Assembly (NCBI RefSeq): GCF_000213175.1
Contig: NW_009799100.1
Span: forward strand, 2,004,705 to 2,068,704
DNA length: 64,000 nucleotides
Direction: 5' to 3'
Origin: Neurospora tetrasperma FGSC 2508
Taxonomy: Eukaryota; Ascomycota; Sordariomycetes; Sordariales; Sordariaceae
Shown piece by piece: positions 23,237 to 33,231 of the stretch. The number at the start of each line of letters is the position of its first letter. The stretch's first letter is position 1. The translations under genes and the position numbers were made by a program. The notes beneath the pieces were generated by a model. It saw nothing but the letters and a program-made list of their open reading frames with translations, ran no database searches and was not told the DNA's origin.

Positions 23237-23582
23237 TACTCGTCAGGTCTACAAAATCGACCGTCTGACTAGTGGGCGAGCCACTAGTCAGGGACAGCGA
23301 TTCGTACATGAACAGCGATTCGTACCGGATTCTTGTACCGAGACGGTATATGGTATGCATGCATCGAACATTCAGCTCGGAGGGGTAGAATGCATCTAGG
23401 CCATACGCATATGCAGGTAAACCCGCTAATCGGCTTAGTGTAAGCGACTTTTGTACCAAGGGTTTTTCCTAGCCTATACAAGTCGCTCCCGCGGTACGAA
23501 TCGCTGTTCATGTACGAATCGCTGTCCCTGACTAGTGGCTCGCCCACTAGTCAGACGGTCGATTTTGTAGACCTGACGAGTA
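23237..23582. mobile_element. 342-bp MITE-like element with perfect 91-bp inverted arms
   Basis: The arms 23237-23327 and 23492-23582 are perfect reverse complements over 91 bases, including the TA at each outer edge. Read as TA target duplications, these bound an element at 23239-23580 beginning CTCGTCAGGTCTAC. Each arm contains an 11-bp dyad (CTGACTAGTGG, a 5-base loop, CCACTAGTCAG; 23265-23291 in the left arm). Beside it are two copies of ACAGCGATTCGTAC with an 18-bp period (23294-23307 and 23312-23325). The 164-bp centre has a further short stem (AGCGACTT near 23447, AAGTCGCT near 23480). No coding capacity is seen, so any movement would need a transposase from elsewhere. TA flanks fit Tc1/mariner-type MITEs, but a non-transposon inverted duplication is possible. 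Confidence 0.75.
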
Positions 23583-24182
23583 CAGACATCTGAGACCGGA
23601 TCGACCCGACTTGGAGAATTCGCGTCATTCCAAATTCCCATCAACAAGTGGATACTGATGGACGTGATGATTCTGTAGTCATACGTCATTGTACTCCATC
23701 TGACTGATGATGGAAGCAACCTGCTATAGTGTACACTACGGTAATTGATGAGGCGGGCCAACAACAGTATCAATTCCCTTTAGTTGCGAACCGAAGCAGA
23801 TGTCGGGAAGAAATAGTAGTGGAAGCGTGGAAGGTCAGGGCATGGCCACTCACATCGGGTGGAATCTCAGAAGTTTGCGGAGAGGAACCGTTAACGTGTG
23901 GAGAAAGTCAAATACTTACCCTAGAAGTGGAAGGTTGGGGACAACGGGATCCGCACGTCCGTATGGAAACCCACCTTAGGTAAGCAGTGCGTGCAGTTGC
24001 AGCCAGTCACAGTGGCCATTTCGCACCCCGGATATCCAGCTCTCCAGCAGACGAACCCCAGGCTCCTTCCCCAGCCCAGGGGCATGAAGGCGGCACGGCC
24101 ACATGTGCGGGGGAATCGACGAAAGAACGGCAGGCACAACGTCTCGCTGGCTCGCTTCAGGTTGAAACAACTAACTTGAGAT

Positions 24183-24210
24183 AGTGGGAGAAACCTAGGT
24201 ACCTCCCACT
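24183..24210. repeat. Inverted repeat AGTGGGAG / CTCCCACT around CCTAGG
   Basis: Perfect 8-bp arms at 24183-24190 and 24203-24210 flank a 12-base loop with a CCTAGG palindrome. It may be a variant of the recurrent intergenic palindromes. Function unknown. Confidence 0.8.
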
Positions 24211-26002
24211 TGTTAAATGTCCTTTTCCACACTGCACATCACACTACACTACAAGGTGTCTGGACAGATGCGGGGAGAGAGACCCACCAGCAAGCTGCCA
24301 CAGGGAAGGACCCGGACGGAACTTCAAACTCCAACCAACTAACAATTCAACTCAACGTCCTCAACTCGAGTCCATCCGTTGTCGTGCTACTCTACTTGCA
24401 TGAAAGCCTTTCAGTACATCTTGGAGACTGCTTCAGTCCGGCCAGCATTGTGCATCACGCAGCTCGCACTCCTAGTAACAAGGGTGACGGTGATCAAGGC
24501 CATGCGGACGAGGTTTGATGATACTCGTAATGTACCTAATCGTGGATCAACATATTTCTCCCCCCCTACGGCTCTCGGTACTACACGCTAGCGCCTGGCT
24601 GTTCGGGTATTGTAGTGTTTATTGATTGTATGCACCCTTCTTGATTCGTCCTTCACGTCCCCTTCTCGGCGTCACCACAGGGGGGGGATCACCAAAAACG
24701 CTCCGAAGCAGCATCTGCCATGAGCTCCCACTGTCATGAAGGTTGTACAATGGGCCATGATAGAGCTGCGTACCACATTCCGACACGAACGACAACACGT
24801 AATGACCCAGATAGAGATGCACATTCGCATAGGCACACCACCTCAACCACATGCGTTCGAGCCCACTTCTCGAGGTCGCCATTTGAAACCACATGGAAGT
24901 CCATAAGGCTTGCCTGAACCCTGCGTGTCGCAATTTAGCATAAATTCGTCAACCGAAGGCGTCGGTCCTGTCGAATCTTCCCCACCCGACCAGCGTGCGT
25001 GTCTCACCCAGAACACCACACCCACCCTTCCGAGCCTCCACTCCTTCCAGAAGTTGCTGCCCCATGTTTCAACAGGCTTCTGGGCGTCGACAAATTGTAC
25101 TGTGGTACACAAAGTACGTGTATGGAGTAACTCCACTCTTGCCTCCGGTGACTCGTGTTGTCCTCCGTATCCGGGCAGCTAGGACAAGCCTTCCAGCACC
25201 CATCTTCCACCCATCCTCCTAGAGCCTGACTGACCTGTCATCAACGGGTACCCAAGACCGGTCAGTATCTCCAAGCTTGGACACAGAAATCAGCTCGCTT
25301 GGCTTCATCTCCATACTGTTCTCTCCCGTGCCCACTTTCATTGCTGCTTCGAACGGATGTCAGAGCTTTTCTGCCACCGCAATCACCACGGTTTGAAGAA
25401 CCGTTATTCATCAGTCATCAAGAGCCTTGACTTTGCTTTTTGATTAGAGCTTTGTCCCACAATTAAAACGCAGGGCTTGCCAAATCAATCCTTATCAAGG
25501 TAGCCGAAGATTAACGGATTTGAATGTTCCCGACAGCAAAAACGAGGACCCCTCTTCCTGCGCAGTATTTGAGGTAAATACCTACGCCTCTCAAATCTCT
25601 GGGACTAATCCGAGATATGGATAGTCTGGAAGGGCACATCAACCCGCCGTATGCCTCATTTGGTCTAGAGCTCGACAGCCTATCACCAGTTGAGCATTGA
25701 TTGCTATTGCTGACGGATTGGTCGCCAAGGGTATTAATAGACCATTTCATATATGTTCACCAGTGAGTACTGAGTATGCCATCCGGAACTTGGTTACCAG
25801 AGTTCTATGGATGCGCGTTGGATCTTTGACGTCTGCATACAGCACGGTACCGAAACACACCTCAGAGACGCTCGGTCCGATTACTTGCAACAAGCCCCTT
25901 GAATCTACCTCTCTTCATGCGACCGCGGGAAGGTTGAAGATGCTGATATTCGGTTTCTGAATTGCATTTAGCGATTTCAACCCAGCAACCTCAGCTCATT
26001 AA

Positions 26003-26035
26003 AATGACAGATCAATGACAGATCGATGACAAGTT
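26003..26035 (+). repeat. Tandem 11-bp repeat AATGACAGATC
   Basis: Two exact copies (26003-26013 and 26014-26024) are followed by a third, degenerate unit (26025-26035). It is a minor satellite-like tract between genes. Confidence 0.85.
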
Positions 26036-26254
26036 AATAGGCTCGGACCGAGACGGGAAGAATATCAGGGTTCACTACAAGGAAGGTCCAGTGCCTCAGG
26101 GGGGATGAAGACGAGAGGTAAAAGTGTTGGGAAACATCCGCCCCTTGAGTTTAGCTAACAGGCGAGTCCAAGATACAAGAGAGCGGGCTATCTATCCCGA
26201 GTAGTAACAGGACAAATCAGGATATACGAAAAAGACCTGTCCAAAAACGGATAT

Positions 26255-26319
26255 AAAATCATAAAAAAGAAAAATAATCAAAAAATAAAAATAAAAAGAA
26301 ATTGTAAAAAAAAAGGAAA
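26255..26319 (+). repeat. A-rich low-complexity tract
   Basis: The stretch is almost entirely adenine with scattered T, C and G. No tail of a retroposed gene was recognised next to it. Confidence 0.85.
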
Positions 26320-28869
26320 GGAACCATGTGAGACATGGGTCATGCGTCTCGCTGGCTGGGTCTTGCTACCCAGAATATATTAACCGGCACGTCTGTCGCA
26401 GCGAAGCCACCCACTGCATACTTCTGCAAGTCCGCATGTCTAGACCTCGATGAGTAGCCTGGCAGCCCGGGCACCGAAAGGAAGCGGGGCCGGACGGGGA
26501 ACTCGAGATACATCTGTACCGGGACTCCGTACCCGTGACCAGAACGACCTCGGTTAACACGGAATTTCCAAAAGTGCCGTTAGTCGCCGCTCCGAATTAT
26601 GTAACGATTTTGCGGAAAGCCAAGCACGTTAAGCCTTCCTTAGGCTAGGCGCGTGTATAGACATGTTGAGCTATCATAATGCTTACATTTCTTGTTTTCC
26701 CCGGTCCGAGAGGAAAATCCCCCACGTCTACATTACCTGCACTTCGGTTGCTGAAGACGTAACCGCCTCTCTTCTCCTTACCAGTGTCGAGGGAGGTCTT
26801 AAAGGACGCGGACGTGGATTTACATAATGGGACTTGGACATTTAAGGTTCTCCTTGTTGTTCACCGCTGTTGATACTCTGCCGAACATGAGCCGACGACT
26901 ACACCGGAATATTAAACGTAGCGTCAGCGACGTCCCTTGAGGGCCAAGACGGAACAATACTACACGCCGCTGTTACGGGCAGTTCACTTGGGCACATATT
27001 ATTATGTACTTGCTTGGCGCTTGACTTGGGAAATTGATAGGTTCCACTGCGGTGCTGACCTCGCTCAGAAACAGACACTGGGCTCGAATATGCTATTCAC
27101 CTTGCGTTTTGATACTGATATCTCAGTACCGATTCTGGCCGTCTTCTATTGGACTGTGCCTTGTGGCTGGCCAGTTGGGCAGTGATGTTGATAGCTGGTT
27201 ATGGGATCGGACTATATATAAGTCTATGGGTCCAAGTTCACCAAAGTCCACGCTGCCAGTCGGGAAGTGGCGCTCCCTACATGTTAGTACAACTGCAATA
27301 CTGGAAGGACGGAACAGCAGCCTTGGAATGAAATTAGAGGAAATCGCATCTCTGGGTTGCCGCAACCCATTCAAAGCGACCATCACTAGAGGTGTGTGAC
27401 CACGGGTGTGTGGTGTTATACTCCAAGTTTTCGGTACATCCCCGCTGAACGCACGACAATTCATTTGATTTTCGAAAACCGTGGCTCACCAGCCACTTCT
27501 TTCAAAACTGCTGTCAACTTTCCTTTAGTTGTGACAAGCTCTCAACCGGCTCTATTTCCTGTTCACAATCCCTGTTTCTGCCTTCCTTCTAGCGGCGCTC
27601 CATTGGATTGGCCTAGAAGTCTAACGCGAAGCACCAAGACAATCTAAAAGTAGCCTCGTAGGTGGCTTCGGAAAGGGGGTGTGCATAACCAACAACAGAT
27701 CTGGTGAGAATCGCGGCCATTCCTGTTAGTATCTGACTTACACATCCCATTTACGGAGCCACTCACTCGCTAGGGACCTACACTAGGTAGTACACGCACC
27801 CGCCTTGAAAACCTGGGGCACAAGCGGCGATCTTTGCTAGTGGATGGGCACTTACTAGGGCTCTTCGATAGCCGGATCGGGATATCGAAAATTCAAGTGC
27901 AGAAATTCATCACTTATCCATGCGCTCGTCCTTATCGTACATGGTCATTTGGATGGACGTTTTGTGGGATGTAGAGGAAGTCGAGCAAGTTTTACGCAAA
28001 TATGCTGCCCCGGCAAAGAGTGAAATGTGCCAAATCACTTCGACACATTCGGTATCACAAGTCAAGCCAGCAAGCAAGCCGGAAAGGGGGAAACCGGAAG
28101 CAAGCACAGAGAACCCGTGGACCCCTAGAGCCGAGCGGAGAATTTTGATGCGGTAGAGAGGCAACACCAGATCTGAACAATACCTAGTATTCAACTTGCT
28201 TGACGTTGACATTGGCATTGTCATCAATTTAACATGGCATGGCATATCCATATGCAGGTACTCATCCACGTGCATACTACCAGACCTTGCTTGCACCCGC
28301 ATACTCGGACTTTTTGGATGACCTTTAGTCGAACGACACTCATGTCATGCAGGGCCAGATTGAACAGCAGTCGCAGTTAAGAGCTGAATATCTATGGTTC
28401 TCATGAAGTCGTTTTCCCACTCTCATTACTCGAGTACGCTAAGTAGCATTACTGGGAAATCCAGCCCGTCATATATGCGGCATATCTATCTGGGCGCAAG
28501 TACGAAACTTTCCCTTTCCCCTACACAGAGTATCCCTTCCCACAATGCCTTGCTTCTCTCATTCCATTCTTTCCTTTCGTCACTTCTTCAGTGGAAAAAC
28601 ACATCGGCACCGCCATCCCTTTTCGAACCGAAGACCAGTTCACTCCCTGATCTAGGCGCATCTCGTATCCCTGCATAGCGAAGTATCTTGTCAGTAACGG
28701 TTCGTGTGTGATAAATGACCCGGGTTATCACCGTTTTGCCGGCGCATTCCCGGCCATAGAGGGGACTGGTTTGTCTTCCTCGTTACCAGCCTGCCTCTAG
28801 GCAGTATGTAGAGATCTCCCTTGCTCTCCAGTCATCCTCTCCCTCGGAAATAAGATTGAAAGGATGAAC

Positions 28870-30251
28870 TCACTCCTTGAGTTTGGCAAAGGTGGGCTGT
28901 CCACCGAGATGGACAGCGCCGATGAATTCCGTTAGGTTTCCAGTTTGAACGTCACGCTTGATAAGCGCAACATGGCCGGAATTTTGCAACGCGGATACGA
29001 CGAGGGAGCCGTCTTTGCTGAGGGAGAACTGGCGCGGGTTGATACCTCCCGCAGCGAAAATCTGTTGAAGGCTGAGGGTGCCGTCTGCCTCAATGGCGTA
29101 GTTGATGATGGAGTCTGACTTGATCTGTCCCGCCGCATTGTCCTCCGGGTCAGGAATATCAAATGTTTTTTCATCGAATCGGGATGATACTAGCAGGAAC
29201 TGGTTATCGGGCTATTCAAGAGTCACGCGTATCGTGTGAACTGATTAGTACAAAGTTTATCGACCGTAGGAGCTTGAGAATGACTCGAGCTTACCGAAAT
29301 AACGAGTTCTGAAGCTCTAGTGGTATTTCCGATACCCTTAGAACCAGGGCCGTGTGTTGGAATGCTGAACAACTCTTTACCAAAGTCAAGGTCAAGACCA
29401 TTGCTATTATAGGTAACCTTCCACCCAATGATCTCATTGGAGAGCTCAGTGACGACGTAGAAGTAGGTTCCGGAGTCAAGCTTAACGAAAGCACCGTGCC
29501 TTGGGCCGGAAAGATCGGGTGTCGGAACCGTTTTGGATTCAACATAGCTCAAGGTATTCTTGTCTACCTTGAAGATACGAATAAGATCTGCGCCAAGATC
29601 GGGCGTCGCAATGAAGTTCCCGGTAGGGTCCAGGACAACCTCATGAGCATGTGATGTTTTTTGCTGAGAGTCAGAGCCAGGCTTCGGCGAGATTGTGAAA
29701 GTACTATTTTGGAGAGCCTTGGGGGCGGCGGGATTCGAGATATCGAACGACTGAAAACCCCCTCCCGCACTACAAAGCGGGAATGTTCGAGACTTGGTTA
29801 GCTCACCAGATTAATTCATAACAGAGAATGGGGTGAGTGATGGGAGGGCAAAGAGATGGACTAACTAGGCGGCAATGGCCAGTCCCTTGAGATTCTGTCC
29901 ATAGCGGACGCTGCTCACTGGGCCTCGCAGCGTATCCAGCCTGTTGATCAGCGTGAGATTCGTGCCATTTCTGGGGACCTGAAAGTTGTAGAGGGAGCCA
30001 GTTGAGATGCTGCTCCAAGCCTCATCGAGGCAGTAAATGTGGTCGCCGACAAATTCCAACCATGAAGGGTTATTGCCACAGATGCCGAGCTGCTTGTTGA
30101 TGACCTCAAGCTTTCCGTCCGCATACTTGATGGTGCTAAGAAATCCAGGATCCGTAGATGTACCCATAGAAGTAACAAAGATCAGGGTGGCCGACACGAA
30201 AGTGGGCAAGCCAAAGGCGATAACGCCAGCGGCTAAGGACTTGTACAACAT
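28870..30251 (-). CDS. Predicted secreted lactonase / 6-phosphogluconolactonase-like beta-propeller
   Basis: Exons 30251-29866, 29769-29295 and 29211-28870 join in frame to give 400 residues, ending in FAKLKE and TGA. The first 21 residues form a signal peptide (Met, Lys, then a hydrophobic core ending VSA), so the product probably enters the secretory route. The mature part resembles the fungal lactonase (3-carboxymuconate cyclase-like) seven-bladed propeller family. Repeated blade-like segments include HEVVLDPTGNFIATPDLGAD and, near the C-terminus, INPRQFSLSKDGSLVVSALQ. An NGTNLT segment offers two overlapping N-glycosylation sites. Some relatives hydrolyse sugar or aromatic lactones, but the substrate of secreted fungal members is mostly unknown and none is claimed. 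The gene stands alone between gene-free flanks and next to MITE-like elements. Confidence 0.84.
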
Positions 30252-31227
30252 TGTGTAGATCTGTCGATTGCCCGTAGTATATTAGGGACTGTTTTCAGTG
30301 AGGGAGAGGTAAGGGCAATATAGAGATTATTTGTCGGGAGAACTGGTGGGAGGTGGGCTGGATTTATGTAGTTGTAAATTCTCAAGACGAGACGAAAAGA
30401 CAATACCATTCACTGTCAGTGGGCTTCTGCCGCGCTTAATGGGTCACAATATTGAGAGCCAGAAGCACCATCATGCCCTCATGAACACCCTTCACGCAGC
30501 CGTCCCTTTTGAAGGAGACTTCCACCTTGAGTCTGATTCGTGACGAATGACCCAGTCCGCCCTTGCGCGCAGCATATCGAGCATACTCTGAGTGGGAAAT
30601 GCTATGCCTGTTCCGCGTGGCTCACGGTCCTTTGGTAGGTACTGACGAGTTGCGCAAGTTTGCCCGGAATTCAGACCATATCACGCCGCGGTAGGAGCAG
30701 CAAGTCTGCAAATGAAGCGCCGTTTGAAGGGCATCCAATGGCGTTTGGTGGCTGGCGGTTTCGCAATTTGGCTCTCGGTAAGCCAGGGCCAAGAAATTCA
30801 TCTTCATGTTGAAGTACATGACGTCCTACGGGTTGGGTTGGTAATCAAGGTTCAAGCGGCGCAACGCTTCGTGTTTTAGCTAGCGTTGGGGGACGGTTTC
30901 TTTGACCAACGTCGTCTGTTGTGCGCGGTCGGCGTCATTGTCAGGAGTATGGTTGGCGTATCAGTTGCCCGCAGTTAGTAGTGTATGTATAATGGGGCGA
31001 GTGTAAGAGGCCTTTGAGGACATGAAGTCGGAAAGCATGACGAATAGGAAGCACATCCATGCAGGAGATGCAAAATTGTGGGGAAGCAAGGGCTGCAAGT
31101 GGAAGGCAAGTCACAAAGAGCCACTACACTTAACATCACCTACAAACCAATCACTGCAACATCTCCTACAATCCATCCTCCCTCTCCAACGTCGAGTCCC
31201 TCAACGCCTTTAGAATTCAAACCTACC

Positions 31228-31479
31228 TACCGTAGAAACTCGGGAAATTGGCAAAAAGCTTTCCCTCTTTGAGCGCCCGACAGTAAGTACAAGGAGCAGT
31301 ATACTCCTGTACATATGTCCGCTCAGTTAGTGAAGGCTCTACAATACTGCCCAGCACTATCTTGCCTGCGTTCCAAAGCATAGGCACGGACTCGAGCGTT
31401 ACAGATCTGCCAGCACCCTGCCTGATATCCAGGTTTTTCAGGCATTAGCTTTTTGCCAATTTCCCGAGTTTCTACGGTA
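31228..31479. mobile_element. MITE-like element 1 (248 bp, TA-flanked)
   Basis: Ends at 31230-31260 and 31447-31477 are identical in inverted orientation over 31 bases, starting CCGTAGAAACTCGGGAAATT. TA dinucleotides flank both outer edges (31228-31229 and 31478-31479). The interior has no coding capacity. It shares CTCTTTGAGCGCC and, further in, a CATATGT and CAGTTAGTGAA pattern with the left half of element 2, so the two are relatives. TA target duplication fits a Tc1/mariner-type non-autonomous element. Confidence 0.72.
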
Positions 31480-31491
31480 GGTATCCCGACA

Positions 31492-31738
31492 TACCGTAGA
31501 AACTCGCGAAATTGGCAAAATACCATCTCCTCTTTGAGCGCCGGGCAGGGCATAAAACGGCGCCCCGTAAGCCAGCATATGTGTCTGTCCAGTTAGTGAA
31601 AACTCGGGGACATTACCTACCACTCTAACTTAGGTACATTTCAATGTGCAGAATCGGGCTTGCTCTGTACTTATATGCTCCCTGCCCGGTGCTCAGAGAG
31701 GAGATGGTATTTTGCCAATTTCGCGAGTTTCTACGGTA
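31492..31738. mobile_element. MITE-like element 2 (243 bp, TA-flanked)
   Basis: Inverted ends at 31494-31550 and 31680-31736 match at 55 of 57 positions, starting CCGTAGAAACTCGCGAAATT, and are flanked by TA on each side. It lies only 16 bases from element 1. The two families of ends differ at one base in the first 20 (G against C at position 14). The longer and nearly identical arms suggest this copy is younger, or that its arms were homogenised. Confidence 0.75.
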
Positions 31739-32377
31739 CATGTGTCGAGGTCTTCCTGGCGTTAATCCCTGCCACCGCAGGACATTCGACCCCTTTCCAG
31801 TAAGCGATCCTGGCGTTTCCATTTCACATCCTCGATGGCCGATATATATATTACCCATCTGATTAACGCAACAACGACTGGGGACCATCACCAACGAAGT
31901 CAGATACCGCCCGGGACACAAATCACACCCGTACTATATGCTATGACGGGATCGCGAAGTCCATCAAAGGGTAAATTATCTGAAGGACACCAATGGCGGC
32001 TAAGGATAAGTTGGGATCGCAGCGGCTAAATCTATTCTGTCCTTTCTTTGCTCCCTCGCGATACCTTCGTCAAACAATGACCGAAAGCGCCTCGAGAAAT
32101 CACTTAACAGTTGGTCGGCCGTCACTTAGTTGCACGCCGCATACCAACTCTCTCTTCCCGCGCGCGTCTATAGAGCGTCGTCCATCTCTTGTCGACGGCT
32201 CCCTCGAAGCAGCCAAACCAAGCATCTCCCGACCAAACTATAGACGCCGAACCATTACCTTTATCTATTTTCCCCAAAACACATCAAGCCTTTATAGAGT
32301 CACATGCGTGGGCTTGGACAGGCAATCCAGCCATGTTCCTTTTCAAGATCTCGGAATCCTCCTCCCCCGAAGCTGCC

Positions 32378-32403
32378 TTTTTTTTTTTTTTTTTTTTTTT
32401 TTT
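32378..32403 (+). repeat. Run of 26 T
   Basis: A pure T homopolymer lies in the 3' flank of the CSF1 gene, more than 800 bases beyond its stop codon. It may instead be a poly(A) trace of a reverse-strand retroposition, but no inserted sequence is recognised. Confidence 0.95.
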
Positions 32404-33231
32404 GTAACTAGCGGTACTAAAGACCTCGCCGAGCTCTGTTGCTGCCCCCATACCCCTCGTCAATAGTTGAACTTGTGACCAACAGCTGTCTGTCACTTGC
32501 TACCTGGGCGTATCAACGTTCCTTCAAGGATGTGGGAAAAGATGCCTACTACATAAGTACCTATACCTGCGCACCTCCGGAAAACTACCCTTGCTGACTG
32601 ACATCGAATCAACGAAGGGAAAGTTCAAATAACCAAGATCGGCGACCACCGGCCTGAAGCACCGGACCGGTGGCGGTTGTGAGGTGCATTGGTTTCCTCG
32701 GTGCTTAGTTCCTGAAGTTTAGGTGCAGTAGTGTAGGTTATGAGGCCGGGAGCTAGAGGAAGGTGGGAAAGGACGTTGTTGGGAGGCTCCCAAACGGGCT
32801 GTAGAAGTATGTAGAAAGTTGTCTGGTTTTTGTGTAGTCAAGTGAGCGGGATAGAGGCTGTGATGTTTGATGATGAACAGAAGCAAGTCCATGTTCTCCT
32901 GGACAAACGACAATATCCTGGGGAAATGGTGCCTGGCTGAAAGAGAGCAACCTTCGCTAGAAAATACATATACTTAGGGTGTTAGTATATTGAAATCAGA
33001 TGCAAGTTCAGTGCTAGAAGACGAGGAAGAGCCTAAGTTATGCCCTCCAAAAAAAAAAGCATTAATTCTTGAACAAACATGGTAGACCGCCAGACTTCCA
33101 AACCTCCTTCTTCTTTCCCACACTTCTCGAACGCTCTCCTTATACCCCCCTCTCCCTGTATCATCTCTCCCCTCCACACCTCTCGCCCATACACGCTGCG
33201 ACACTCCCATTTCAACCCCAACCACCATACC

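Larger units (their letters stand above)
21666..28869. other. Gene-poor zone left of the lactonase gene
   Basis: About 7.2 kb contain no protein that can be supported. Present are a short sequence shared with the left window edge (22951-23030), the 342-bp inverted-repeat element (23239-23580), an 8-bp inverted repeat around CCTAGG (24183-24210), an 11-bp tandem repeat (26003-26035) and an A-rich tract (26255-26319). The first kilobase should hold the promoter of the Zn2Cys6 gene. Confidence 0.55.
30252..33231. other. Gene-free stretch with two MITE-like elements
   Basis: Apart from the two elements at 31228-31738 and a run of 26 T at 32378-32403, nothing is recognised. The left part is the lactonase promoter. 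The right end is the 3' flank of CSF1. Pyrimidine-rich sequence around 33090-33240 is on the plus strand. Confidence 0.55.

Noticed and set aside
23029-23268. Small Cys-rich, secreted-looking peptide
   Set aside because: The frame begins at TTG, not ATG, and runs into the inverted-repeat element. It is probably chance.
24619-24933. 104-codon minus-strand frame in the gene-poor zone
   Set aside because: No family, no signal, no spliceable extension, and other frames in the region are equally open.
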